A stretch of DNA of 64,000 nt from Plecoglossus altivelis (Eukaryota > Chordata > Actinopteri > Osmeriformes > Plecoglossidae). A program made the position numbers and the translations under genes. Below are positions 45,453 to 57,054 of the stretch, piece after piece (the stretch's first letter is position 1; each line of letters starts with the position of its first letter). Location: assembly GCA_036571765.1 (NCBI GenBank), contig BROE01000011.1, positions 2,249,876-2,313,875 of the forward strand, in the 5' to 3' direction. Below the pieces are notes generated by a model, which saw only the letters and a program-made list of their open reading frames with translations, did no database searches and was not told where the DNA came from.

Positions 45453-46215
45453 ATTCCTCCAGTGCTTCCCCTTTTTCGCATTGTTTTTTTTATTTCTCAC
45501 TTTTCTTTTTTTTTTTATTTTCCCCATGTTTATTCTAGTTCTCGCTCATCACCGCGTTTTATTTTCTTCCCCACCGTTCCCCATTCCCTATCCCATTTGC
45601 TCATCTATCACACAGATTCTCCCATTTTTCCCCCCTCTGTTGTTTTTATTTTCTCATGTTACTCTTATTTATTCTCCCCTTTTTTTACAATATACTGTAC
45701 TCTTCTCCATCTATTGTACCTTCTCATGTATATCCTCCCCTTTCCCTTTTTTATCACTCTTTTTTTGTACTCTCTTACGTTTACTCTTTCCCTATTCCCA
45801 CTCGTTTACTCTCAATCCCCCTCCTATCTATGTATCCTCATATTACTCTAATCTACGCCTGTCCCTCTAGTACGCCCTAATTCTATGTACTCCCCTAGTA
45901 CTCTTATATCTATGTACCCCTCTACAGTCTTCTAGATCACTGTACTCCAGCTACCTCTCAATTTCACTGCCTACTCTCATGATACTTTCTCATCACTCTT
46001 GTACTCCTCCCCACTTTATTTCTCCCCTATTCCTCCTTGGTCTTCTCCTCACTTCTCTGTCTCACTTTTCTCCAAAATCATCCCCCCACCCCTCTACTCG
46101 TCTTCTCTTTGTATCCTCTTTTTATAATCTCTTTCCCTTTTAACACTTCCAATGTTTTCTTTCCCTACATCTTGCCCTCCCCCCCCCTCTCTTTCCCTTC
46201 TCTTTCTCTCCCTTT
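45453..46215. repeat. T/C-rich low-complexity tract
   Basis: About 760 bp of pyrimidine-rich sequence with TACTC and CCTTTTT-like motifs, possibly a decayed extension of the adjacent 21-bp array. Open frames here are Phe/Leu/Ser/Pro-rich and not genes. Confidence 0.75.
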
Positions 46216-46950
46216 CTGTTTTCGGGTGAGGCTCTGGTAAACAAGGACAGACCGTTGACCAGACAGGAAAAGGAGACCCGGCAGAGACCAGAAGAGATCC
46301 ACAGCCCGAGCCCCAGGACGAGTCTCACGCAGCGATGAACGGGCTTTTCTATGCGCCCACAAGGACAGACTTGAGTGATGAACTGCGACGTTCAATTCAA
46401 GAGGCCACTTTCCTTCATAGCATTTTTTGGAGACAAAAGCAAAAGGCGTAATGTTCTCTTGATAGTTTTCCAGAGCTGTAATATCACATGATCAGTGTAC
46501 AGAAGGCTGACAGTTTAGCCCAGATGTACAACTCTGGATAAAGTTAGACCAGTGCACTTTTTCTTTACTTTCAAACCCAGTTCCTGGCAAAAAAGAAGCT
46601 TGGAGTCAGTGAGAATGTGAGCATGTATACATGCAAATGATTACTCAGAGGTATTTCAGGCCGAATATATTTTACCGTCATTTTAGTTGTTCATATTTGA
46701 TAATTTACAATTAACATTTACGCTACTTTTTGGTCAAGAATTAAATTATTTGCAATATTTTTTTGTTGATATACACTGCTAAGCATGGTTTAATGTCTGC
46801 AAAGAATGTGTAATTGTCTGTCTCTGTGTCTGTATCTCTCTGTCCAGTTTCTCCACTGCCAGCTGGAAGATGCTTTTCTTGGAGCACAGCGCTATCTGGT
46901 GGCCACCTGTCAACACACAACCTACTTGGCTGATGGGAAGTAAAAATTAA
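46216..46950. other. Unique spacer, nothing recognised
   Basis: About 730 bp of non-repetitive sequence between the T/C-rich tract and a 34-bp array. No exon or RNA gene supported. Confidence 0.45.
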
Positions 46951-47158
46951 GCAGACTCACCAATGTTCCATCATCACCATGACGGAGTACTCACCAGGAT
47001 TCCATCATCACCATGACAGCATGCTCACCAGTATTCCATCATCACCATGACGGTGTACTCACCAGTGTTCCAACATCACCATGACGGCTAGCTACCATTG
47101 TTCCATCATTACTATGATGTCGTACTTACCAGTATTGCATCATCACCATGACCACTGC
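46951..47158. repeat. 34-bp minisatellite (CATCATCACCATGACGGAGT…)
   Basis: About five and a half copies of a 34-bp unit ending in ACTCACCAGTATTC, just beyond the 3' end of slc39a4. Confidence 0.88.
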
Positions 47159-47199
47159 ATCAATACAAAAACGTACTGAGAAGAAGCTTTGCATTTCCT

Positions 47200-47206
47200 C
47201 TTTAAT
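47200..47206 (-). terminator. Possible slc39a4 polyadenylation signal (ATTAAA variant)
   Basis: ATTAAA on the minus strand about 210 nt after the slc39a4 stop. I saw no canonical AATAAA nearer to the stop. Confidence 0.35.
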
Positions 47207-47416
47207 GGTGCAATGAAGCAGATAGACAGGCAGCATAATGAAGGTGTTCATCTTGGAGGTTTGACAGACTGGAGTCATTACATTACATCAGATATCACTT
47301 TTACAAATGGAGATTTAAAAATCTATGAGAGTTCATTATATTAATCTGGACAAGTAGTATATTGGCAACAGAATCAGAAGAGAACAGTTTGCAGAGTGTG
47401 ATTGTGTGTGTGCGCG

Positions 47417-50400
47417 TTAGAAGTTTATGCGGTCTTCGTAGAGAGACAGCAGCAGCAGTATGATCCAGCCGGTCAGAAGTCCAACATTCTGCAGGAAGAA
47501 CATCAGCCAGGGGTGGCGGCTGTCCACATGTACCATAGTGGGGAGCTGTATACACACACACGCACAGATTCACACACACATAGACATACACACACAAACA
47601 CACAGAGAGAGGCACACACACAGACATTTACACACAGACACACAGTCAGACACACATTATAGAAAGCCTGATCTCAAGCTAGTGCTATAGCAGCAAACAG
47701 TGTCTGTCGGCCACCATGGTTACATGTCTGATTGTCGTGGTTACATGTCCGATTACCATGGTTGCATGTCTGGTTTGAGTGGGGTGGGGGTGAAAGAGCT
47801 GCTGTGGGTACATGTTACTATGGCACCATACCCACCATATCAGCCAATCCCACATAAAGGAACATCCCGGTGGTAACCGCAGCAATCCACTGCTGGGTGG
47901 CAGCATCGGTTGCTATGGAGAGGGCAAGGTACAACCCCCCGAACGATGTCATGGCACAGCCCATGTTCAACAGCAGTGCTCTGCGCACCGACACTCCACT
48001 CTGGAGCAGGATGGCAAAGTCCCCTGCATGAACACACACATATACACACAAATAGACATACACATCCATACACATAGAACCACATCACGTACATGCTGTA
48101 CACCTATACTGTGACGGGTTGGAATGCTTGTAAGTCTAGCTGCTACTATGTGAGGATGGGGTGAAGACTCACCAAGCTCGTGGGGCACCTCGTGGCAGAG
48201 CACAGCCAGGGATGTTGCCAGGCCAGACCTCCAGGAAATAGAGAAGGCTGCTCCAATAGCCAGGCCGTCTGCAAAGTTGTGGATGCCATCGCCCAGGGTG
48301 ATCATGAAAGGGAGCAGTCTCTGTTCTGGGTAGGAGCAGGATAGGGGGGAGGAAGGGATGGAGGATAGAAAAATAGGGGAGGAGGGGAAGGAGGGGGAGG
48401 GGGTAAAGGATAGGTAGGGAGGAGAGGGAGTAAGAGAAGGAAGGGTTTGGAGGGAGGGGAGAAGGGGGAGGAAGGAAAAGGAGGTGAAAGAGGAGGGGAG
48501 GGGAAAGGAGGAAGTTGAGAATTAGGGGGAGGAGGAGGAAGGGAGAGAAGACAAGAGGGAGAGATTAGGGTGAAGGGGAGGAGGAGAGGTTAATGAGGAC
48601 AGCAGAGTATAAAGTTTATCTCACATCAGATTAATTTAGACAATCTACAGTACATAACAACATCAGACCATGGCTGCTCCAATGAGGGCCCAGAATACCA
48701 GTTCATTCAAGACACTCACATATTGATTTAATAATTTATTACAATGAAATGATGTTTATCTTTTGAGGTGTGGATCTCTCTAAAGCAAGAAGTCCAGGTT
48801 TGGAGCATGGCTCCAACAGCACAAGTTCATGCAATAACAAGGCAGAATAAAAAATCCTCAGGTGGACAGGAAATCAAACGTCCAAATCCAGGAAATGTAC
48901 TGCATTTTTAACAGTCAAAAGGCTTCACAGAGCACTAACAACATCCTGTTGTGATGATGCAGAAGTCAGGAGATGGTGGAACGTGAAAGTAACTACTCAT
49001 GATATACATAGCAGCACATGCTGTGCTGTGTGAGTGTGTGTGTGGCTCTGAGTGCATTCAGTATTTAAGGACCCTGAAGGAGAAGGTCTAGACATTAAAT
49101 TAGCACACCAGCAGTTGTTGTGAGGGAGTTGCGTCAGCAGATGACACAGTGCCTGAGAGCCATGCCTGAATAAGCTTTGCCAAATATTGTCCAATCAGTG
49201 TGGGTTGGTGCTGGTTCTGCAGACCAATCAGTGCTCACCTTTGGTGCGATCCATCTTTGGAGAAACAGGCTCCTTGTCTTCCCCATCCACCTGAAAAACA
49301 CACTTTGTGAGGCTGCCGTGTGTGTGTGTGCCCTTGCAAGGTTGAAATGTCCTCATGAGTAAAAGTATAGAAAAAGTACCTTAATCTTAAAGGATTGGAA
49401 TAAACATCTACTTTAAGGGTTACGGTTAGGGGCTAGTGGTTAGACACAACATGATTTTGAATGGGAGTGAATGATTGGTCCCCATTAGGATAGAAGAATA
49501 GTGTATGAAGGAGTGTTTGTTTGAGAGACAGTGTGGTTTGTGAAAGCGTGTCATGTGTCAGTGAGTATGAGAGAGAGAGAGTGGGTTGGGTTTTGTGTGT
49601 GGTGTGGTGAGGAGAGAGAGAGGAGGAGAACGAGAAGAGAGAGTGAGAGAGAGAGAAAGAGAGAGGAGAGAGAAAGAGTGGTATGTGTGAGTGTGTGTGT
49701 GTGAGAGTGGTATGTCTTAGTGTATGTGTCGTGTGGGTGTGTAGTGGTGTGGGTCGTGGAGAGGAGAAGTTGGTATGTGCGAGCCTGTGTGATAGTGAGA
49801 GTGGATGTTGCTGTGCTCTGAAGAGAGAGTGGTGTGTGTGTGTGTGTGTGGATGTTGGTATGTCTTAGTGTATGTGTGTGTGTGTGTGTGTGGGCGACTG
49901 TGAGAGAGAGTGGTATGTGCGAGTGTGTGAGAGCTGTGGTAGTGTGGAGTGGTGTGTGTGAGAGAGAGTGGTATGTGCGAGTGTGTGAGTGAGAGAGAAG
50001 AGTATATGTGTAAGTGTGAGTGAGAGAGAGAGTGGTAAGTGTGAGTGTGTGTGACAGAAAGAGAGAAAAAGAAAAAGAAATAGAAAGAAAGAAAGAAAGA
50101 TGGAGAGAGAGAGGGGAGAGGGGGTGGAGAGAGTGGTATGCTGTGTGAGTGTGTGTGTACGAGAGAGAGTATGTGATAAGTGAGTGTGACGTGTGTGTGT
50201 GTGTTGTGTGTGTGTGAGAGCAGTGTTTGTGTGCAGCGTGTGTGAGTGTGTGGAGAGAGAGTGGGGTATGTGTGAGTGTGTGTGTGTGTGTGAGAGTGGT
50301 ATGTCTTAGTGTATGTGTGTGTGTGTGTGTGTGGGTGTGAGAGAGAGTGGTATGTGTGAGTGTGTGAGAGAGTGGTATGTGTAAGTGTGTGTGAGAGAGA

Positions 50401-50660
50401 GAGTGGTATGTGTAAGTGTGTGTGTGAGAGAGAGAGTGGTATGTGTGAGTGTGTGTGAGAGAGAGAGTGGTAAGTGTGAGTGTGTGTGAGAGAGAGAGAG
50501 TGGTAAGTGTGAGTGTGTGTGTGTGAGAGAGAGAGAGAGAGTGGTATGTGTGAGTGTGTGTGTGAGAGAGAGTAGTATAAGTGAGTGTGTGTGTGTGTGT
50601 GTGAGAGAGTGGTATGTGTGAGTGTGTGAGTGTGTGTGTGAGAGAGAGTGGTATGTGTGA

Positions 50661-50721
<61 letters not shown>

Positions 50722-53700
50722 GTGTGAGTGTGTGAGAGAGAGAGTACCAGGTCTGTCTGAGAGGCAGTCTTCTTCTTCTCCTGGTACATCTCCAGTACCA
50801 TGCCATGGTCACAGTGGTGAGGCTCCACCTCCTCCTGCAAACACACAGCCTCCACAATCAGCCATCACAACCAGCCTTCAGACACAGCCATCACAATCAG
50901 CCTTAATAATCAGCCTTCACAATCAGCCATCACAATCAGCCATCACAAGTGGCCTTCACCGTCAGCCTTGATAATCAGCCTTCACAATCAGCCTTCGCAA
51001 ACAGCCTTCACAATCTCCGTCACATCTAATGGAGAGACCAGCAGTCAGTGGAGAGGCCGGCAGAGATATCACCAAAGGGGAGAGGGAGACCAGAAGGGAG
51101 GAGAGAGCAGCAGTCAGGACCGGGAGAGAGGAGAGACCTACGCCGTGGTGGTGTGGGTGGTGGTGGTGTTGTTCCTTCTTCTGAGTGACTATGGAGAAGA
51201 CAGTCTCCATGAGGTAGAAGTAGTAGATCCCAGCCATGACCACCAGGAGCTTGTACACGTGGCCCTGCTCCTCGTCACCATGGCTGGAGCCCTCTGCATG
51301 GACATGCAGTCCCAGCACCTACACAAACACACGCGCACAAAATGAACTTGCTCGTTTTCAGGATAGCTAGACATTATCCAATGAGCAAATGAGAACCCTA
51401 ACTCCTGGAAAGCAAGCAGCATGAAATGTAGGATCTTTATTCTTGTAAAAGCAATAAAATCAGCTGGAAAGTTGGACACACATCAGATATACCCTGGGGT
51501 GTGCTGCAGTAACAGTATATCAGTGATAAACCTTCCCTGGTTTATTGTGACAGTACACCCAAAGTCAAAGTCAAACAGATTTATTGGTCACATGCACAGC
51601 ATAACAGGGGTCATTCTGGGAAAAGAAAGTCTTAATAGAAAATGTTCTGAGGGAATTGTGAAGTGGGCTTGAGCTCGCCCCAGCTGCTCGTCGTCTCCAG
51701 CTATGTGCTGCTAAACTGAGGTTGAGAGTTAGCTAGCTGGCTAACCCCCACTACCCTAACCAAGCCCCGCTCCTGTCTCATCTCGACTTGAAGCAAAGGC
51801 CCCTGGATCATGGTTGTTGCATTTCAGGTTTGAACCCTGCTCCTATTCTAAATAGTACTTCATTAGCCATGCAATAAAACACTAACGTAACACAATCTGG
51901 AACGAGGCGTCCATTTTGACTTCATACTAGTTTGTGGTGTATACGAGGTGCAGCAGTGCGTCTCCAAAGAGTAAGTCTAGTAGAAGTGTCTACTTAGTAG
52001 CGCTTACTAAGTAGCAGTGCATGCTAGGTAGAAGTGTGTACTAGGTAGTAGCGTATACTAGGTAATAGTGTATAATGGATAGTATATACAAGGTAGTAGT
52101 GTATACCAGCTAGTAGTGTAGACTAGGTAGTGGTGTACAATTGTGGACTAACCATGGGCATAAGGTGCAGCAGCGCATCTCCTGTCAACGAGCCCACGGC
52201 CAGACTGACGCAGAACTGGATGCAGAGCTGGAACACGCTGCTGCAGGAAGTGCAGAGAAGAACCACGATCCCGATCATGGAGGTCAGGGTGATCAGAAAG
52301 TTAGCTATGCTGGCGTACACGAACCCTGCAGGGACAGGAGACATGGACGGCAGGAAACGCCTGCTCAGGCCTGGAGCTGGACCCAACACACAGGGGCTGG
52401 GGATGGTGTGTGTGTGTGTGTATGTGTAGGAGGGAGGGGGGAGGCAGGAGGGGCTGGGGATGAGAGACTCACGCTCGGTGGTGGTGAGAGAGTCGGAGAG
52501 ATCTGGCAGGGGATGGGCAGAGCAGGCTCCTGACAGAAGCTGCTGCAGTAGGGCGGGGCTGAGCCGGGCCAGGTCAGACCGGACTAGATCAGACCCATTC
52601 ATCCCATAGATCTGGACCAGCTGCTGAGCTGTGAAACACACCTGGGAAGACAAGCACATTAGTGAGTGAGTGAGTGAGTTTTTGAATGTGCTTGTGAATG
52701 TGTTTGTGTGAAAGTGTGAGGGTGTGTGCTTACCTGGTCCCAGCTACTGTTCATACCGTGTCCCTCTTCAGTGTGGTTGTAAACCTGATGACTGTGGTCA
52801 CGGTGACTGTCATCCTGGTGACTGTGATCATGGTGACTGTTGTCCTGATGACTATGATCACGGTGACTGTTGTCCTGATGACTGTGATCACGGTGACTGT
52901 TGTCCTGGTGACTGTGGTCACGGTGACTGTCGTCCTGGTGAGCGTGGGGGTCTTCTGTGTGAAGATGGTCGTGATCTTCATGGTGGTGTGTTTCTCCTAT
53001 GCTTAGACTGCTCATCAGGTGCTCCAGCTCTGAACAGGAAACACAACTGTTACCCTGTAGCCTTGTGTAACTATAACTATAGCACCAGAAGCAGTAATGG
53101 TGTTGTAGACAGCACAGTAGACAGTGATATCACTGTACAAAGACTGTGATACAGCTACAGTATCAGTAAGGGTTATGTTGTTACCATAGAAATGGTACAG
53201 AGGCAGCAAGGATCAAGCTGTTGTTACTATGGTAACTTTGCAATACCATGGACGGTGACACTGTCGTTGCCAAGGCTCTGCATGATGAAATCCAGGAAGT
53301 AGCTTTCCCCTGGGAGGGCGTGGCCTGTCAGGCATTCTCCCTTGAGAACATGGTACACAATGCTCCCCATCACCATGGAAACCATACTGTGGTTACTCGA
53401 CCACATGCTGACCTGGGCCATAATGTCATGGCTACTCAGACACTGGTGATTAGGAGGGAGGAGAGCACAGGTAGCTACCGTTAACACCAGGTTATTATAG
53501 GGTTTAAAATGTTCCTGTGACTGTGTTCCCCACCTCCACATGATGATGATCTGGTATGTAGTGTATCTGGATGTCCTGCAGCAGAGAAGATAGTATCTCC
53601 TCTGACTGCCCTGCCTGCTCTTCCTGCTGACGGATGCTCCACAGGAGGCGGTCTGTCTCCTCGCTCCAGCGCCCCTCTCGCATGGCGGCGCAGGCGAGGG

Positions 53701-54942
53701 CGGGGCTTCTGAGATAGAGACCACACCCCTCGGACACACGGTAGAGATGCTCCACTCCTAGACCTTCGCTTGAATAGTTCTTGACCAGCTGGTCTAGATA
53801 GAGCAGAGGCTGGCACTGAACACACACACCACATACACACACATGCACCACACACACAAACACCACACACACATGAACATGCTGAACCCAGTGAAGTCCT
53901 GCTATCTGTCAGGCTGTGATATCATGCTGGATCCAACATGGAGGTCAACAGCTGAGTCATGAGCCAGACTTCACCTAGTTATTTACAGCTTGGTGCTGTT
54001 CAACCTTAGACAATCCATATGAAAACCTCTTTTACATTCACTTTCTGAATCTGTCTGAATGAAATGTAACCTGCTGAACAATGGATAATCAACGACGCTT
54101 TTTGTGATCTATCTGAGACGTTTTGAGCCATTCAACATTTACTATTCATGATATCTGTAATGCCCTGTCTGGTTACAAGATTGATGGACAATTGGTTGGA
54201 CAACTGGACACCGTAAAGAAGCCTCGTGACTGAAGCTGCATCAGCCTAGCAGTTATCCAACTGGAGTCCATTGTCCAGAGAGACAAGCTCGCTGGATCTC
54301 AAAGGTCTTTCAGGGGCTGTAAAGGAGACTTGTTTCCTGTTGGTCCTTAAGTTAATAAAACACATTCCAGAACTAATTTTGTGTTTCAGTTATATATAGA
54401 TTATTAATCCGATGTTTACCACGTTGGAAATAGATATATCTCAATAAGACACAGCGAACTGTGCCGAAAACTGTGCGCGCTATTGTCAAGAACGGTTGCA
54501 ACTTTGCCGTCGCCTTTCGCGAAGTTCTTCTAACATGTTAAAACAAATGTAATGTGATTTAGATTCAATCGAAACAGACTAGGTCTATTTTTATTTAAAG
54601 TGACCCGTCAAAACAGGAAACCTAATTTCAAAACCCAGCACACACTGTAGCGCTCGGCGCAACGATACCAAGTGAAGATTGGACCTCGACCTCTCCGAAA
54701 GCCGAGACATTGACGGGCAAAGACGTTACCTTTTCACACGACACTGCTGTCCACTGCACACGCCGCTCGAGCTGATTGAAAAGGGAGCGAACGGCCGTGT
54801 GATTCAGCCACCCCTGGCCTGTGGACACCATCTCCAGCATCCCGGAGGACACCTGCTCCTCCAACGAGCATCTTATCCCCGCCGGGAGACCCAGACAGAG
54901 CCAGACCAGGAGAACGCCACTCAGCGGAGAAACACACTTCAT
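47417..54942 (-). CDS. slc39a4: Zinc transporter ZIP4
   Basis: Twelve coding exons keep phase: 54730-54942, 53534-53815, 53247-53442, 52734-53029, 52473-52641, 52153-52325, 51142-51318, 50748-50834, 49239-49290, 48173-48325, 48023-47836 and 47545-47417. The product is 704 residues (human ZIP4 is 647 from memory). ZIP4 imports zinc across the apical membrane of gut cells; human loss causes acrodermatitis enteropathica. Seen: a signal peptide (MKCVSPLSGVLLVWLCLGL…), a helical ectodomain with an extended His/Asp-rich repeat in exon 4, and the PAL-motif segment (LSPALLQQLLSGAC) before TM1. Eight membrane segments start in exon 6. A cytosolic HHHHPHHHG loop lies in exon 7. TM4 has HNFADG and TM5 HEVPHELGD, so all metal-site residues are present. 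The C-terminus ends SLYEDRINF. The family and the recql4/scrt1 neighbours favour ZIP4 over ZIP12. Confidence 0.94.
48335..48590. repeat. Polypurine tract in slc39a4 intron 9
   Basis: GGA/GAA-rich sequence starting just upstream of the exon at 48173-48325. It is pyrimidine-rich in the sense of the gene, so it also supplies the acceptor's pyrimidine tract. Confidence 0.8.
49555..50746. repeat. 1.2-kb compound GT/GA microsatellite in slc39a4 intron 8
   Basis: Repeats of GAGAGAGTGGTATGTGTGAG with (GT)n extensions run almost up to the donor of the exon at 50748-50834. The 434-codon Thr/His/Ser/Leu-rich frame on the minus strand spans this repeat and is not a gene, although its first 36 codons are the genuine slc39a4 exon 8 with the end of the intron. 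Confidence 0.95.
50860..51015. repeat. CAGCCATCACAAT / CAGCCTTCACAAT repeat in slc39a4 intron 7
   Basis: About ten imperfect copies of a 15-bp unit lie between exons 8 and 7. Confidence 0.85.
52780..52960 (-). repeat. 30-bp coding repeat, His-rich domain of ZIP4
   Basis: Five tandem 30-bp units in exon 4 encode the decapeptide HQDNSHRDHS with small variations, giving three histidines per unit. The frame is kept. The upstream HHHEDHDHLHTEDPHAH stretch adds more histidines. Confidence 0.95.
53830..54729. other. slc39a4 intron 1
   Basis: (CA)n at 53820-53875, then about 850 bp of unique, AT-rich DNA with no recognised element. Confidence 0.6.
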
Positions 54943-54967
54943 CCCTCGATCTCTTGAAAGTGTTCAA

Positions 54968-55850
54968 ATTATTTTTTGGAAGTAATTTATTATGTGGAGA
55001 AACTGATCCAGTTATTCAAGTAGGTCAACTGTTCTCGTGCTGATACCGTCCACGCACTCTGCGCACTGCAACAAGTTCGAGCAGGTGTCAGATGGCGCAG
55101 GTAAAGATTCAGTTGAACTTGTCAGCTGTGTCCTGATTGGTCCGCGGGAGATCCGCACTTCTCATAAAGCACCCCCGCGGCGCGAGAGGGCCTTACTCGA
55201 CCCCCTTCAGACGCAACCGAGATAACCTCGTTGTCAAACCAGACCCAGCTGGTCTTTCATGTCTCTGAAATGCTTAGGCATACAAAATACTGTATTCATA
55301 AAAACATTAACATGGAGGATACAGGATCATAAAACAAACACAGATTGTATTCATTTCAAACCCCCCAAAAATATTTAGTGAATTTGTGTGTAGTTGATGA
55401 TCTATAGAGACAATACAGGTGAGGATCTATAGTGAAAATCACCATGATAATATATAGTGATAACTGTCAGGCATTTAAAGGGGCTCAATGAGACAGCACA
55501 GCCTTCCTTTTAAATGACAATACATAGACAAAAAAAACACTGACACACAGACATTTGTCCATGGCTTCTCCAGGAAGAGTTTGGCTGGACTTCAGACTGA
55601 AGTGGCACAAGACCTGTGCAGACAGAGCACACCCTTCCATTAACTCAGGTCACAGTTACCTGGTGTGTATGTGTCCCTGTGATCAAGCTACTCTGACAGA
55701 AGGCTGTGTATCACTGTCATTAGTGTCATGTGTGATTACTGTCACGGTCTTTGGTGACACAAACCACGTTGCTTAATTACTGTAACTGTGGAGGTGAGGA
55801 GAGAAGAGCTCCAGTCAGAACAAAGGTGTGGGTGACTCCTGAGAAGTTTG
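54968..55850. other. Spacer upstream of slc39a4, probable promoter region
   Basis: The GC-rich stretch at about 55040-55210 (GGTCCGCGGGAGATCCGC and CCCCCGCGGCGCGAGAGG) is the likely slc39a4 promoter area. No TATA box at a useful distance was seen. Positions 55250-55850 are unique with no recognised feature. Confidence 0.35.
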
Positions 55851-55854
55851 TGTG

Positions 55855-56280
55855 TGACTGCGATGGGAGTTAATGCGACTGTGATGGGAATGACAGTAAT
55901 GTGACTGTGATGGGAGTTTGTGTGATTGTGATAGGAGTCAATGTGACTGTGAAGAGAGTTTATGTGACTGTGAAGAGAGTTTGTGTGGCTGTGAAGGTGG
56001 TGTGTGTGAGTGTAAAGGGAGTTTGTGTGACTGTGAAGGGTGTCACTTTGAAGGGGGGGGTGTGTGACTGATGGGAGTGTGTGTAACTGTGAAGAGAGTT
56101 TGTGTGACACTGAAGGGAGTTTGTGTGACTGTGAGGGGTGTGTGTGTGAGTATGATTGGAGTTTGTGTGACGGATGGGAGTGTGTGTGCCTGTGATGGGT
56201 GTGTGTGTGGTTATGATGGGAATGTGTGTGACTGTTGAGAGTTTGTGTGTCTGTGAAGGGAGTGTGTGTGACTGTGATAG
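55855..56280. repeat. 21-bp minisatellite (TTTGTGTGACTGTGAAGGGAG)
   Basis: About twenty imperfect units. The frame stays open on the minus strand as Thr/His/Ser-rich peptide, without gene-like signals. Confidence 0.9.
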
Positions 56281-56335
56281 TCCCAGGTCCATACAGTGAC
56301 CTGGACATTTGCATTTTGATGTCTACATAGGTTCA

Positions 56336-56489
56336 TTTATTTACCCATATATGACACACCTTGTCAATGATGTACTTTTCGTACACCATCAATATTTTAA
56401 ATAACCGTTTAAGTAAACCATTTTGGAGTTATTGATGGTTCTTTTGTCTTGATGGTAGTCTGAAAGATATGTACACAAGAATAGACTGC
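56336..56489 (+). repeat. 154-bp direct repeat, left of N gap
   Basis: Identical in reading to 56901-57054, from TTTATTTACCCATATATGAC to AATAGACTGC. The gap begins at the next base. Confidence 0.95.
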
Positions 56490-56891
56490 NNNNNNNNNNN
56501 NNNNNNNNNNNNNNNNNNNNNNNNNNNNNNNNNNNNNNNNNNNNNNNNNNNNNNNNNNNNNNNNNNNNNNNNNNNNNNNNNNNNNNNNNNNNNNNNNNNN
56601 NNNNNNNNNNNNNNNNNNNNNNNNNNNNNNNNNNNNNNNNNNNNNNNNNNNNNNNNNNNNNNNNNNNNNNNNNNNNNNNNNNNNNNNNNNNNNNNNNNNN
56701 NNNNNNNNNNNNNNNNNNNNNNNNNNNNNNNNNNNNNNNNNNNNNNNNNNNNNNNNNNNNNNNNNNNNNNNNNNNNNNNNNNNNNNNNNNNNNNNNNNNN
56801 NNNNNNNNNNNNNNNNNNNNNNNNNNNNNNNNNNNNNNNNNNNNNNNNNNNNNNNNNNNNNNNNNNNNNNNNNNNNNNNNNNNNNNNNNNN
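56490..56891. other. Assembly gap (402 N)
   Basis: A run of 402 N bases between the two copies of a 154-bp sequence. Confidence 0.99.
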
Positions 56892-56900
56892 AGAGGAGAT

Positions 56901-57054
56901 TTTATTTACCCATATATGACACACCTTGTCAATGATGTACTTTTCGTACACCATCAATATTTTAAATAACCGTTTAAGTAAACCATTTTGGAGTTATTGA
57001 TGGTTCTTTTGTCTTGATGGTAGTCTGAAAGATATGTACACAAGAATAGACTGC
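56901..57054 (+). repeat. 154-bp direct repeat, right of N gap
   Basis: Second copy of 56336-56489; nine bases (AGAGGAGAT) separate it from the gap. Confidence 0.95.

Noticed and set aside
45056..45880. Open frames up to 238 codons on both strands
   Set aside because: They are produced by the 21-bp minisatellite and the T/C-rich tract after it.
49551..50855. 434-codon open frame on the minus strand rich in Thr, His, Ser and Leu
   Set aside because: It is translation of a GT/GA microsatellite. Only its beginning corresponds to a real slc39a4 exon, after which it reads straight through the splice donor.
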